This document shows positions 42,402-50,878 of a DNA stretch of 64,000 nt, piece by piece; the first letter of the stretch is position 1, and the number at the start of each line of letters is the position of its first letter. Position numbers and translations under genes: made by a program. Under the pieces are notes generated by a model. The model had not been told where the DNA came from. It did no database searches and worked only from the letters and a program-made list of their open reading frames with translations. This DNA comes from an uncultured Steroidobacter sp. GTDB lineage: Bacteria > Pseudomonadota > Gammaproteobacteria > Steroidobacterales > Steroidobacteraceae. The stretch spans positions 1 through 64,000 of the forward strand of contig CALLKK010000023.1 of NCBI GenBank assembly GCA_938008435.1, read 5' to 3'.

Positions 42402-42935
42402 ATGAACCGAAAGATCTGGACTATCGGTCATTCGAGCCACGAGCTGGCCGAGCTCCTGTCGATATTGGCCGCGTATGGCATCGAGGCGATCGCCGATGTG
42501 CGGCGTTTCCCGGGATCGAAGCGTCATCCGCAATTCGGTCGCGCGGCGCTCGAAGCATCGCTGCAGGCTCAAGGCTTGCGCTACGTGTGGCTGCCCGAGC
42601 TCGGGGGACGCCGCACGGCGCGTCCGGATTCGCCGAATTACGCGTGGCGCGATGCGGCTTTCCGCGGTTATGCGGACCACATGGCCACCGAGGAATTCGA
42701 GCGCGGCCTGACGGCGCTGATCGAGCTCGCGAGCACGCAGCGCACGGCGATCATGTGTGCCGAGCTGCTCTGGTGGCGCTGCCACCGCGCGCTGATCGCA
42801 GACGCCCTCAAGGCGCGCGGCTTCGAGGTGATCCACATTCAGAGCGTGAATCAGAGCCTCGAGCATCCCTTCACCGAGCCGGCGCGCATCGTGGACGGCA
42901 AGCTCACCTACCGACCCGACGGTCAGCTCTTCTAA
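42402..42935 (+). CDS. DUF488 family protein
   Basis: 177 residues from ATG 42402 (GGTGA 5 bases upstream); an in-frame GTG lies 9 bases earlier. The family hallmarks are present: IWTIGHSSH at the N-terminus, IADVRRFPGSKRHPQF, and CAELLWWRCHRALIAD, whose Cys-Glu and Cys-His pairs may bind metal. The biochemical role of DUF488 is not established. Its last 32 bases overlap the convergent MarR gene. Confidence 0.85.
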   Translation: MNRKIWTIGHSSHELAELLSILAAYGIEAIADVRRFPGSKRHPQFGRAALEASLQAQGLRYVWLPELGGRRTARPDSPNYAWRDAAFRGYADHMATEEFERGLTALIELASTQRTAIMCAELLWWRCHRALIADALKARGFEVIHIQSVNQSLEHPFTEPARIVDGKLTYRPDGQLF

Positions 42936-43356
42936 CGACGACGAATGGCCCGCTGCGCGGCGAGGAACGCTTCTGAACGGCCAGCAACTCGTCGCGGTGC
43001 AGCTCGACGAGTCGCTCGAGCTTGCGTTCGCCCTTCTCGGTCAGCCGGACGAGGACGCGCCGCCGGTCCGCCTCATCAGTGCGCCTCTCGACCAAACCCT
43101 GCTGCTCGCAGCGCGTCACCAGCGCGACGACACCGTGATGCTTGGCCTGCAGTCGCTCGGCCAGCTCCGTTACCGTGGCCATGTCGCGGCCCGGGTAGCC
43201 TTTGAGCTGCAGCATGAGCTGATACTGCAAAGGCGTTAGGCCGTGGCGTCGGCTGAGCTCCTCGCTATGACGTAGAAAGCGCCGCAACTGGTAACGGAAA
43301 TCGGCGAGCGTCTCGTACTGCTTCTTCGAAATCCGCGAGTGTTCTTGCGAGGACAT
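42904..43356 (-). CDS. MarR-family transcriptional regulator
   Basis: 150 residues with a central winged helix (about 48-115; TVTELAERLQAKHHGVVALVTRCEQQGLVERR and RRVLVRLTEKG). No cysteine is at the OhrR sensing position near the N-terminus, so it is probably not a classic OhrR. It is divergent from a 1-Cys peroxiredoxin gene, which is its most likely target. Confidence 0.85.
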   Translation of the reverse strand: MSSQEHSRISKKQYETLADFRYQLRRFLRHSEELSRRHGLTPLQYQLMLQLKGYPGRDMATVTELAERLQAKHHGVVALVTRCEQQGLVERRTDEADRRRVLVRLTEKGERKLERLVELHRDELLAVQKRSSPRSGPFVVVRRADRRVGR

Positions 43357-43463
43357 CGCTGCTCCGATGGGGCGGCCGGCATGCCGCCGGGGCGCATCCT
43401 CTTATGCCGCGAGCGCTCCGTCCAGTGCGGCCGCGCTATTCCTGCCAGGCATATCGTCAAGCC

Positions 43464-43488
43464 CAAGATATTGGTTCCCATCATCTTG
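43464..43488. promoter_or_regulatory. Candidate MarR operator between marR and the peroxiredoxin gene
   Basis: Inverted repeat CAAGAT-N13-ATCTTG (25 bases) lies 56 bases from the peroxiredoxin start and 107 bases from the marR start. MarR proteins bind symmetric sites of about this size in divergent promoters. Confidence 0.45.
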
Positions 43489-43543
43489 TGAGGTGTTAGC
43501 CTGCTCCATCACAACTGGCAGCGTACCGAGTAGGAGACCAACA

Positions 43544-44176
43544 ATGGCGCTACAGATTGGCGATACCGCACCCGACTTCGAGGCGAATACGACCCAGGGC
43601 CCGATTCGATTCCACGAATGGCTGGGCAACTCGTGGGGCATTCTGTTCTCGCATCCGAAGGACTTCACCCCCGTCTGCACGACCGAGCTCGGCTACACGG
43701 AAAAGCTCCGCCCCGAGTTCGAGAAGCGCAACGTGAAAGTGATCGGTCTGTCGGTCGACAGCGTCGAGGACCATGAGCGCTGGGCGGACGACATCGAGGC
43801 GACGCAAGGCGCCCGTCCCCGCTTCCCGCTGATCGGCGATCCCGATCGCAAGATCGCAACGCTCTACGGGATGCTGCATCCGAAGGCGAGCGCGACGCTC
43901 ACCGTGCGCTCGGTGTTCTTCATCGACCCGCAGAAGGTCATCCGCGCGACGATCACTTACCCGGCCAGCACCGGCCGTAACTTCGACGAGATCCTGCGCG
44001 TGGTCGACTCGCTGCAGCTCACCGACTCGTACAAGGTCGCAACGCCCGTCAACTGGAAGCGCGGCGACGAAGTGATCATCGTGCCGTCGCTCTCCAACGA
44101 AGAGGCGCGCAAGCTCTTCCCGCAAGGCTGGAACGAGCAGCGCCCGTATCTGCGCACGCTCAAACTGCCGAGCTAA
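43544..44176 (+). CDS. 1-Cys peroxiredoxin (Prx6 type)
   Basis: 210 residues from ATG 43544 (AGGAG 7 bases upstream). Peroxidatic Cys45 lies in HPKDFTPVCTTELG, the Prx6 signature. The extended C-terminal domain with DEVIIVPSLSNEEARKLFPQGW is also typical. There is no conserved resolving Cys. It removes H2O2 and lipid peroxides in the cytoplasm using small thiols. Facing a MarR regulator suggests inducible expression. Confidence 0.93.
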   Translation: MALQIGDTAPDFEANTTQGPIRFHEWLGNSWGILFSHPKDFTPVCTTELGYTEKLRPEFEKRNVKVIGLSVDSVEDHERWADDIEATQGARPRFPLIGDPDRKIATLYGMLHPKASATLTVRSVFFIDPQKVIRATITYPASTGRNFDEILRVVDSLQLTDSYKVATPVNWKRGDEVIIVPSLSNEEARKLFPQGWNEQRPYLRTLKLPS

Positions 44177-44191
44177 GAGAGGCTTGCAGAA

Positions 44192-44245
44192 TCGCGGATC
44201 GAAGGTGTGGGTCGGCAAGGATGAGCCCGCGCCTTCGATCCGCGA
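44192..44245. repeat. Long inverted repeat after the peroxiredoxin gene
   Basis: A perfect 13-bp repeat (CGCGGATCGAAGG at 44193-44205 with CCTTCGATCCGCG at 44232-44244) extended by one T-A pair. The loop of 26 bases can form an inner GGG/CCC stem. Starts 15 bases after the peroxiredoxin stop; it may terminate transcription or be a REP-like element. Confidence 0.65.
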
Positions 44246-44404
44246 ACAAGCTGGCTACGGACGACAGGCTCCAGGCGACGGCAAGAGAGAAAACGCGTAC
44301 CTCGTCCTTGGCTTGAGCTACAGTGGGCGGGCTACGGGAAAACAGTAAAGGCGCGCAATGCGCGCCCATCTACATCCTACAGCTTAGAGCCTACAGGCTA
44401 GAGA

Positions 44405-44929
44405 TCACGCCGCATTTCCCCCAGGCGGCGTATTGGTCACCGGCGCATAGTGACTGAGCCACATTACGAGCTGCGCGGTGCCTTCGGTCACGGTTCGCAC
44501 GTGCGCCGGGTAACCCACTAGCACCGCAAGCGGCGCCGTGGCGCGCAGCACCCCGCACAGACTCGTCAGCTCCGCATCGCTGATGTCGGCCCCGCGCCGT
44601 ACGAGGTCGATGCGCAGCCGTGTGAAGTACGCCGGACGACAACGGATGCGCAAACCCATGTACGGTTCTTCGAGCTGTTCCGCGTTCTGTCGGTAGCGGA
44701 CTTTCGGCGGGCCGACTTGGATATTGTTTCCGTACATGTCGCGCAAGACCGAAAGCGGCTCTTCGAGCGCCATCTCGGTTTCGGCCAACAGCGTCAGGCC
44801 GCGCGGCGACGCTTCGGCCGCGACATCATGGCCGGGTCGCAAGACCTCCAGCGCCTTACGTGCAAATGCGAGATTGAACCGAGGCGGACGGTACGAACAC
44901 TCGCACTCGATGGGAAATTCGGGGTACAT
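44405..44929 (-). CDS. Orphan protein with EF-G domain III and V homology
   Basis: 174 residues. Residues 5-82 follow EF-G domain III: a PRFNLAFARKALEVL helix, SPRGLTLLAETEMALEEPLSVLRDMYG (the place of the GELHLEI helix) and VGPPKVRYRQ for the conserved GKPQVAYRE. Residues 87-165 follow domain V: LEEPYMGLRI, RRGADISD and PLAVLVGYPAHVRTVTEGTAQLVMWLSHYAPV for PLAEMFGYATDLRSLTQGR...HYEPV. Domains G, II and IV are absent. AGGAG lies 11 bases before the ATG. It stands alone between strong hairpins. It may touch the ribosome where EF-G does, but its function is unknown. Confidence 0.7.
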   Translation of the reverse strand: MYPEFPIECECSYRPPRFNLAFARKALEVLRPGHDVAAEASPRGLTLLAETEMALEEPLSVLRDMYGNNIQVGPPKVRYRQNAEQLEEPYMGLRIRCRPAYFTRLRIDLVRRGADISDAELTSLCGVLRATAPLAVLVGYPAHVRTVTEGTAQLVMWLSHYAPVTNTPPGGNAA

Positions 44930-44987
44930 CGCTCATTACTCTCCTGCCGATACGCGTATGCCGATCCTCGATCGGCCAGTCAGGAGC

Positions 44988-45021
44988 CCCGGCTTCAGCA
45001 CCGTGCGGTGCTAAAGCCGGG
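44988..45021. repeat. 34-base imperfect palindrome
   Basis: CCCGGCTT then AGCACCG, a TG loop, then CGGTGCT and AAGCCGGG: an almost continuous 15-bp stem with one C-A mismatch, upstream of the EF-G-like gene. No T-run; resembles a REP-type element. Confidence 0.6.
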
Positions 45022-45276
45022 CGAGCGAAGGAAAGATGAGAACGAACCAGACGTCGCTTGACGCAACGACGCGCAGGATCGCGCTGCCCGAATGCGAGCT
45101 ATGAATGGCGGCGAGCTTTGCACGTGACATGATTGTGTTATAGCTCACGGGGCTCGCTTTGCAAGCAGCGCACTCCTTGACGGCACGCCGCAAATTCATA
45201 TCCTGCAATCATGAGGCTTGGCCACACCTGCTTCTCTCTGCTGCGCTCGACGGGACGGCTCATCCAGGGCCGATAT

Positions 45277-45308
45277 CCCCGGGCGTAGCTTGCGGAACAC
45301 GCCCGGGG
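45277..45308. repeat. 10-bp perfect hairpin upstream of gdhA
   Basis: CCCCGGGCGT / ACGCCCGGGG with a 12-base loop, about 130 bases before the gdhA start. Could terminate an upstream transcript or shape the gdhA leader. Confidence 0.5.
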
Positions 45309-45438
45309 TCATTCCCTGAGGCGTCGCCTCTTACCGCACCTTCTCCGCCAATCCCGGTTGCCTTACCGATTTCGCTGCCGCAGCGCCGCGCAGGCGATCG
45401 CCTGGACGGCCGGCTATTACCATTGTCGAGAAACCACC

Positions 45439-46785
45439 GTGCCGAACATTCGCGCCCGAATCGAACAGATCATCAATGACGTCATCCGCCGCAACCGCGG
45501 CGAAACCGAGTTCCACCAGGCCGTCCGCGAAGTCGTCGAATCCTTGGAGCCGGTGCTGCGCAAGTACCCGCACTACGCCGAGCACAAGATCATCGAGCGC
45601 ATCTGCGAGCCGGAGCGCCAGATCATCTTCCGCGTGCCGTGGCAGGACGATCGCGGCGAGGTGCACATCAATCGGGGCTTCCGCGTCGGATTCAACAGCG
45701 CGCTCGGTCCGTACAAGGGCGGCATCCGTTTCCACCCGTCCGTCTATCTCGGCATCGTGAAGTTCCTCGGCTTCGAGCAGGTCTTCAAGAACGCGCTCAC
45801 CGGCATGCCGATCGGCGGCGCGAAGGGCGGCGCGGATTTCGATCCGAAAGGCCGTTCCGAGAACGAAGTGATGCGCTTCTGCCAGAGCTTCATGACCGAG
45901 CTCTATCGGCATCTCGGCGAATACACGGACGTGCCGGCCGGCGACATCGGCGTCGGCACGCGCGAGATCGGCTACATGTTCGGTCAGTACAAGCGCATCA
46001 CCAATCGCTACGAGTCGGGCGTGATCACCGGCAAGAGCCCGCATTGGGGCGGCGCGCTCGTGCGTCGCGAGGCGACAGGCTACGGTCTCGTGTACTTCCT
46101 GGCGGAGATGCTCAAGGCGCGCGGCGAGTCGCTCGAGGGCAAGACGTGCATCGTCTCCGGCTCGGGCAACGTCGCGATCTACGCGATCCAGAAGCTCCAG
46201 ATGCTGGGCGCAAAGGTGGTCGCGTGCTCAGATTCGGAGAGCGCCGTCTACGATCCTCATGGCATCAATCTCGACACGCTGATCCAGCTGAAGGAAGTCG
46301 AGCGCAAGCGGCTACGTTGTTACGCCGAAACGCACACCCATGCGAAGGTGCTCGCCCCGAGCGCGCTCTGGACGATCCCCTGCGATGTCGCCCTGCCCTG
46401 CGCGACGCAAAACGAGCTCAACGAGGAGTCGGTCGCAGCACTGCTCAAGAACGGCTGCATCGCGGTGGCGGAAGGCGCGAACATGCCGACGACGCCGGGC
46501 GGCATCCGCATGCTCATGGAAGCGGGCGTGGCCTTCGGGCCGGGCAAAGCAGCCAATGCAGGCGGCGTGGCGACGAGCGCGCTCGAAATGCAGCAGAACG
46601 CGAGCCGCGATGCGTGGACGTTCGAGCACACCGAGCAGCGCCTGCAGGAGATCATGAGCCGCATTCATCAGGACTGCCATGCGGCCGCCGAAGAATTCGG
46701 CAGCCCGGGCAACTACGTCCTCGGCGCGAACGTCGTGGGCTTCCGGCGTGTTGCCGAAGCGATGCTCGCCTTCGGCGTGATCTGA
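45439..46785 (+). CDS. gdhA: NADP-type glutamate dehydrogenase
   Basis: 448 residues from GTG 45439, the usual size of the hexameric enzyme. The catalytic Lys is in PIGGAKGGADFDP and the substrate Lys in GFRVGFNSALGPYKGGIRFHP. The nucleotide-binding fold has VSGSGNVAIYAIQKL. It fixes ammonia onto 2-oxoglutarate in the cytoplasm. No neighbouring nitrogen gene is present; it appears monocistronic and is followed by hairpins. Confidence 0.96.
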   Translation: MPNIRARIEQIINDVIRRNRGETEFHQAVREVVESLEPVLRKYPHYAEHKIIERICEPERQIIFRVPWQDDRGEVHINRGFRVGFNSALGPYKGGIRFHPSVYLGIVKFLGFEQVFKNALTGMPIGGAKGGADFDPKGRSENEVMRFCQSFMTELYRHLGEYTDVPAGDIGVGTREIGYMFGQYKRITNRYESGVITGKSPHWGGALVRREATGYGLVYFLAEMLKARGESLEGKTCIVSGSGNVAIYAIQKLQMLGAKVVACSDSESAVYDPHGINLDTLIQLKEVERKRLRCYAETHTHAKVLAPSALWTIPCDVALPCATQNELNEESVAALLKNGCIAVAEGANMPTTPGGIRMLMEAGVAFGPGKAANAGGVATSALEMQQNASRDAWTFEHTEQRLQEIMSRIHQDCHAAAEEFGSPGNYVLGANVVGFRRVAEAMLAFGVI

Positions 46786-46797
46786 CGGATGACCGGT

Positions 46798-46846
46798 GCG
46801 CGTCGAGTGGCAAATGCTGCAAGCGGCACTTGCACACTTGACGCGC
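46798..46846 (+). terminator. Hairpins after gdhA
   Basis: GCGCGTC...GACGCGC closes an imperfect 49-base hairpin 13 bases past the gdhA stop. A second stem GGCGTCA / TGACGCC follows at 46879-46898. Neither has a T-run, but together they likely end the gdhA message. Confidence 0.5.
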
Positions 46847-46923
46847 AGCGGGGCACTGTGAGGTAAACTATTGCGCACGGCGTCACGCAGCTGACGCCAC
46901 GCCAAAAAGGCCGAGACGTTCTT

Positions 46924-46951
46924 GACAGTCGTACGGCCAACCCTAGAATAG
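46924..46951 (+). promoter_or_regulatory. Promoter of the tRNA-Gly / tRNA-Cys unit
   Basis: Perfect -35 TTGACA (46924-46929), 16-base spacer and -10 TAGAAT (46946-46951), 42 bases before the tRNA-Gly. A GC-rich discriminator follows. Confidence 0.8.
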
Positions 46952-46992
46952 CGAGTCTCTTTGCGGCGCGGCTCTCGCGCCGGAAGGCGTAT

Positions 46993-47068
46993 GCGGGAAT
47001 AGCTCAGTTGGTAGAGCGCAACCTTGCCAAGGTTGAGGTCGCGAGTTCGAGCCTCGTTTCCCGCTCCA
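46993..47068 (+). tRNA. tRNA-Gly(GCC)
   Basis: 76 nt including encoded CCA. Acceptor GCGGGAA / TTCCCGC, D arm with AGCTCAGTTGGTAGAGC, anticodon GCC in the loop TTGCCAA, T loop TTCGAGC. All stems pair. Confidence 0.97.
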
Positions 47069-47074
47069 GTTTCA

Positions 47075-47104
47075 GCGAACCCCGGGCCTGATCCCGGGGT
47101 TCGC
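47075..47104 (+). terminator. Hairpin between tRNA-Gly and tRNA-Cys
   Basis: A 12-bp perfect stem GCGAACCCCGGG / CCCGGGGTTCGC, followed by GCTTTA. It sits between two tRNA genes, so it may be a processing or partial termination signal. Confidence 0.6.
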
Positions 47105-47148
47105 GCTTTAGGGGCTGGATGACACTCTCGCCTTCCACGACCGCCTAA

Positions 47149-47222
47149 GGCTAGGTGGCAGAGTGGTTATGCAGCGGCCTGCAAAGCCGTGTACGCCGGT
47201 TCGATTCCGACCCTAGCCTCCA
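47149..47222 (+). tRNA. tRNA-Cys(GCA)
   Basis: 74 nt including encoded CCA. Acceptor GGCTAGG / CCTAGCC, anticodon GCA in CTGCAAA, T arm CGGTTCGATTCCG. All stems pair. Confidence 0.97.
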
Positions 47223-47497
47223 CTCACTTCCTTTGCCACCGTTGGATCGGCGGACAGCCTACGCTTCAGTTGGCGAGCGTGCCGTTGCATTCATTGGCGG
47301 ACTCGAAGCCACGTCGAAAAAGAACGATCTTCTTACTGCCAGCTGCAAAGCACTATCCCTCGCAGGGGCAAGCGTCGCGCTTCCGCGATCGCGCGCAGAC
47401 GATGTTCAGCGCAATCGTTGATTACGGGCGCGGAGGCGATGTTTGAAGCGACGTCCCTAGCCTGGCGCTCTTCCAGGCCAAAGCGCCGTTTGCGCGT
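47223..47497. other. Gap between tRNA-Cys and pgsA
   Basis: 275 bases with no gene and no clear integration remnant behind the tRNA. Transcripts of the tRNAs and of pgsA converge here. Confidence 0.4.
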
Positions 47498-48163
47498 TCA
47501 ACGCGTCAGGTCGCTCCAGGACGCCCTGAGATACATCACCATGGACCACAGCGTGAGCACTGCGGCGGCCACGAGGCAGTACAAGCCGACTTCGAAGGCA
47601 GGCAGGATCCAGACGTCGTCGCGGAACAGCATCATCGACAACCCGGTCATCTGCAGGCCGGTCTTCCACTTGCCGATCCACGAGACGGCGACTTTGCCGC
47701 GCGCGCCGATCTCCGCCATCCACTCGCGCAACGCGGAAATGGTGATCTCGCGTCCGACGATCACGGCAGCGGTGAGCGTGATCAGCATGTGCGGATCGAA
47801 CTCGATGAACTTGAGCATCGGCGGGTCGTAGCTCACGAGCAGGATCAGCGCCGTCGCCACCATGAGCTTGTCGGCGACCGGATCGAGGAACGCGCCGAGT
47901 GCGGAGGTCTGGCGGAGCTTGCGCGCCAAGTAGCCGTCGAGCGAATCGGTGAGCGCCGCGAGGATGAAGACGATCGCGGCGGCGGCATTCGACCAGCGAT
48001 ACGGCAGGTAGAAGAGCACGACGACGAGCGGGATCATCACGATCCGCGCAACCGTCAGGACGTTGGCAATCGGGAAGCTCACGCGCGGAATTGTAGTCGC
48101 TCGCGCCGCGTCACGCCCGTGTGCGGGCGTATTCGCCTGCGCTGCCGTCTTCATCGCACTCAT
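47498..48163 (-). CDS. pgsA: CDP-diacylglycerol-glycerol-3-phosphate 3-phosphatidyltransferase
   Basis: 221 residues. The CDP-alcohol phosphotransferase motif is complete: DSLDGYLAR, eight residues, G, then AFLDPVADK (D-x2-D-G-x2-A-R-x8-G-x3-D-x3-D). Five to six membrane helices. It makes phosphatidylglycerophosphate at the inner membrane. The ATG at 48163 overlaps the uvrC stop; it adds about 27 polar residues before the usual start, and a GTG at residue 28 is the alternative. Follows uvrC as in E. coli. Confidence 0.94.
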   Translation of the reverse strand: MSAMKTAAQANTPAHGRDAARATTIPRVSFPIANVLTVARIVMIPLVVVLFYLPYRWSNAAAAIVFILAALTDSLDGYLARKLRQTSALGAFLDPVADKLMVATALILLVSYDPPMLKFIEFDPHMLITLTAAVIVGREITISALREWMAEIGARGKVAVSWIGKWKTGLQMTGLSMMLFRDDVWILPAFEVGLYCLVAAAVLTLWSMVMYLRASWSDLTR

Positions 48164-49968
48164 GCGTGAAGCGTATCGTAAATTGCCTGTGCGAGCTTAC
48201 GGCTGATGCCGCGCACTTTCGCCAAGTCGTCGACGCCCGCGCGTGCGACCCCTTGCAGGCCGCCGAACTGTTTGAGCAGCTCGCGGCGCCGCCGCGGACC
48301 GAGTCCCGGCACCGTCTCCAGGATCGAGTGCGTGCGAGCTTTCGCGCGCCGCTGGCGGTGGCCGGTGATCGCAAAGCGATGCGCTTCGTCGCGCACGCGC
48401 TGGATGACGAGCAATGCGGGCGAATCGGGCGGCAGCACGATCGGCACATCCTGTTCCGGCACGAAGATGCGTTCTTGTCCCGGGCGGCGATCGGCGCCTT
48501 TCGCAACGCCCGCCACACGCAAGCCGGTGATTTCGAGCTCCTGCAGTACGCGCACCGCTTCGGCGAGTTGATTGGCGCCGCCGTCGATCAGCAACAGATC
48601 GGGCAACGGCGCCTCGCCCTTCTTGATGCGGGCATAACGGCGCGACAGCGCTTGCCGGAGCGCGCCGTAATCGTCGCCCGGCGCGAGCCCTTCGATGTTG
48701 AAGCGCCGATAGTCGCTCTTGATCGGTCCTTCGGGCCCGAACACGACGCACGAGGCCACGGTGCGCTCGCCCATCGTGTGGCTCACGTCGAAGCACTCGA
48801 TGCGTTGCGGCGGTCGCGCTAGGCCGAAGGTCTCCTGCAGCGCCTGCAGCTGCTCGGCGGTCGTCGCCTCCGTCGCGCGGCGCATCTTGAGCCCGAGCTC
48901 GGCATTGGCGCGCGCCATTTCGAGCCAGCGGGCACGCACGCCGCGTACGCCGGTGCGGATGCGCACGGTGCGTTGCGCTTTTTCGGACAACGTCTGTTCG
49001 AGCAGATCGGCGTCCTCGATCGGTTGGCTGATGAGTATTTCGCTCGGTGCTTCGCGTCCCAAGTAGTACTGCGCTAGGAAACCGCTCAGCAGCTCGCCCT
49101 CCTCGGCCAAGCCCGGGCGCGGGAAGAAGTTGGAGCTGCCGAGATTGCGCCCCCCGCGCACGAACACGATGGACACGCAGTGCTCGCTGCCCTGCGAGAC
49201 GAGTGCGACGGCGTCGATGTCTTCCGATGCATTGCGCGTCACCGACTGCGTCGAGTGAATCGCCTTGATGCCGTTGATCTGGTCGCGCAAATGCGCGGCG
49301 CGCTCGAACTCGAGCTTGGCGGAGGCTTCCTCCATGCGCTTGGCGAGCTCGGCGACGAGCTCCGCGCCGCGGCCTTCGAGCACCTTGATCGCGTCTTCCA
49401 CATCGCGTCGGTAGTCCTCGGGCGAGATGAGCCGCACGCACGGCGCGGAGCACCGTTTGATCTGATACTGCAGGCACGGGCGCGAGCGGTTGGCGAAGAA
49501 GCTGTCGCTGCACGGTCTGAGCAAGAAGAGCTTTTGCAGCAGCAAGAGCGTCTCGCGCGTTGCGCGTGCGTTCGGATACGGCCCGAAGAATCGCCCTGGA
49601 AGCTTGCGGCTGCCGCGATAGAAGCTGATGCGCGGATATTCCTGCTGCGTCGAGATGTGCAGGTAAGGAAAGCTCTTGTCGTCGCGGAGCGTGACGTTGA
49701 AGCGCGGCCGGTGGCGCTTGATCAAGTTGTACTCGAGCAAGAGCGCCTCGGTCTCGGAGGCCGTGACGGTCACCTCGATGTTCTCGACCTGCGCAAGCAT
49801 CGCCATCGTCTTGGCGGTTTGCGCCTTGCCGACGAAATAGCTCGTGAGCCGGTTCTTGAGGTTGCGCGCCTTGCCGACGTACAGCACCTCTCCGTTCGCC
49901 CCGAGCATGCGATAGACGCCGGGGCGCTGGCTGACATTGGCAAGAAACGGTTTCGGGTCGAACGGCAT
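48160..49968 (-). CDS. uvrC: Excinuclease ABC subunit C
   Basis: 602 residues. The N-terminal GIY-YIG nuclease has PGVYRMLGANGEVLYVGKARNLKNRL. A Cys-rich region follows (CSAPC near 170), then a UVR motif (LAKRMEEASAKLEFERAAHLRDQI), the RNase H-like 5' nuclease domain (DVSHTMGERTVASCVVF) and C-terminal tandem HhH. It makes both incisions in nucleotide excision repair. It is coupled to pgsA. Confidence 0.96.
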   Translation of the reverse strand: MPFDPKPFLANVSQRPGVYRMLGANGEVLYVGKARNLKNRLTSYFVGKAQTAKTMAMLAQVENIEVTVTASETEALLLEYNLIKRHRPRFNVTLRDDKSFPYLHISTQQEYPRISFYRGSRKLPGRFFGPYPNARATRETLLLLQKLFLLRPCSDSFFANRSRPCLQYQIKRCSAPCVRLISPEDYRRDVEDAIKVLEGRGAELVAELAKRMEEASAKLEFERAAHLRDQINGIKAIHSTQSVTRNASEDIDAVALVSQGSEHCVSIVFVRGGRNLGSSNFFPRPGLAEEGELLSGFLAQYYLGREAPSEILISQPIEDADLLEQTLSEKAQRTVRIRTGVRGVRARWLEMARANAELGLKMRRATEATTAEQLQALQETFGLARPPQRIECFDVSHTMGERTVASCVVFGPEGPIKSDYRRFNIEGLAPGDDYGALRQALSRRYARIKKGEAPLPDLLLIDGGANQLAEAVRVLQELEITGLRVAGVAKGADRRPGQERIFVPEQDVPIVLPPDSPALLVIQRVRDEAHRFAITGHRQRRAKARTHSILETVPGLGPRRRRELLKQFGGLQGVARAGVDDLAKVRGISRKLAQAIYDTLHA

Positions 49969-50009
49969 GGCTATCGTCGAACGCAGGCGCTCGGCAGGTT
50001 CCCGGCGAG

Positions 50010-50744
50010 CTAAGCGGGTCTGCGGGCGAGCCGCTTCTTCGCTTGCTCGAAGACCGCAGCGAACATCGCTTCCGTCAGTCGTCCGGTCTGCGTGTTGTAG
50101 CGGCTGCAGTGATACGAGTCGATGAGCACGTGACCGTTCGGCAATTCGTGCTCGGCGCCATGCGCGAACCGATACGCGCTCGCTTTGAGCTTGAGCGCGC
50201 CCAGGGCCGCGTTGTGCGCGATCGTGCCCAGCGCGAGCAGGACACGTCCCGGCGGCTCGCGCTCGAGCTCGGCCGTCAGATAGCGATTACACGTGCGGAT
50301 CTCCGCCGGCGTCGGCTTGTTCTCGGGCGGCACGCATTTCACGGAGTTCGTGATGCGGCAGTCGATGAGCTTCAAACCGTCGTCGCGGTGGTGCGATTCA
50401 GGCTTGCTCGCAAAGCCGAAGCGATGGAGCGTGCGATACAGGAGCAATCCCGCGTAATCGCCGGTGAACGGTCGACCGGTCGCATTCGCGCCGTGGAATC
50501 CCGGCGCCAGCCCGACGATGATGAGACGCGCGTTCGGATCGCCGAAAGGCGCCACCGGTGCGCAGTAATAATCGGGATGCGCGCGCCGCCCCTCTTCCAA
50601 GAACGCAGCCAAGCGTGGGCACGCGGTGCAGCTGCGGTCGAACACTTTGCCATCGGAGGGCCAGAGCCCATCAGCCTCGGCGCGTCGACGAGCGTTGGCC
50701 GCTCGCGGTGCGGACTTGAGGCGTCGGAGAGGAACGGCGGTCAT
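50010..50744 (-). CDS. Uracil-DNA glycosylase, family 5 (UdgB type)
   Basis: 244 residues. Motif 1 is VGLAPGFHGANATGRPFTGDYAG, which lacks the catalytic Asp of family 1 and fits family 5. Cysteines 39, 42, 137 and 152 are placed as the 4Fe-4S ligands. Motif 2 is DSYHCSRYNTQTGRL. It removes uracil and deaminated purines from DNA. It lies beside uvrC, and both serve DNA repair. Confidence 0.85.
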   Translation of the reverse strand: MTAVPLRRLKSAPRAANARRRAEADGLWPSDGKVFDRSCTACPRLAAFLEEGRRAHPDYYCAPVAPFGDPNARLIIVGLAPGFHGANATGRPFTGDYAGLLLYRTLHRFGFASKPESHHRDDGLKLIDCRITNSVKCVPPENKPTPAEIRTCNRYLTAELEREPPGRVLLALGTIAHNAALGALKLKASAYRFAHGAEHELPNGHVLIDSYHCSRYNTQTGRLTEAMFAAVFEQAKKRLARRPA

Positions 50745-50878
50745 AGAGCAAGTTTAGCAGCGTGCTCGCTCTCCTCGCGGCAGGAGTTGACGGACGGAGC
50801 GTGCGCCGGCAGTAATGCGCGCGCGTTGTCCGAGCGGGCCTGACGAACGAGCGGTTTCCACGCAATCTGCAACCCGAA

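Larger units (their letters stand above)
44930..45438. other. Intergenic region between the EF-G-like gene and gdhA
   Basis: 509 bases with no credible gene. It carries two strong hairpins (44988-45021 and 45277-45308, separate entries) and the control region of gdhA, whose promoter I could not place. Confidence 0.4.
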
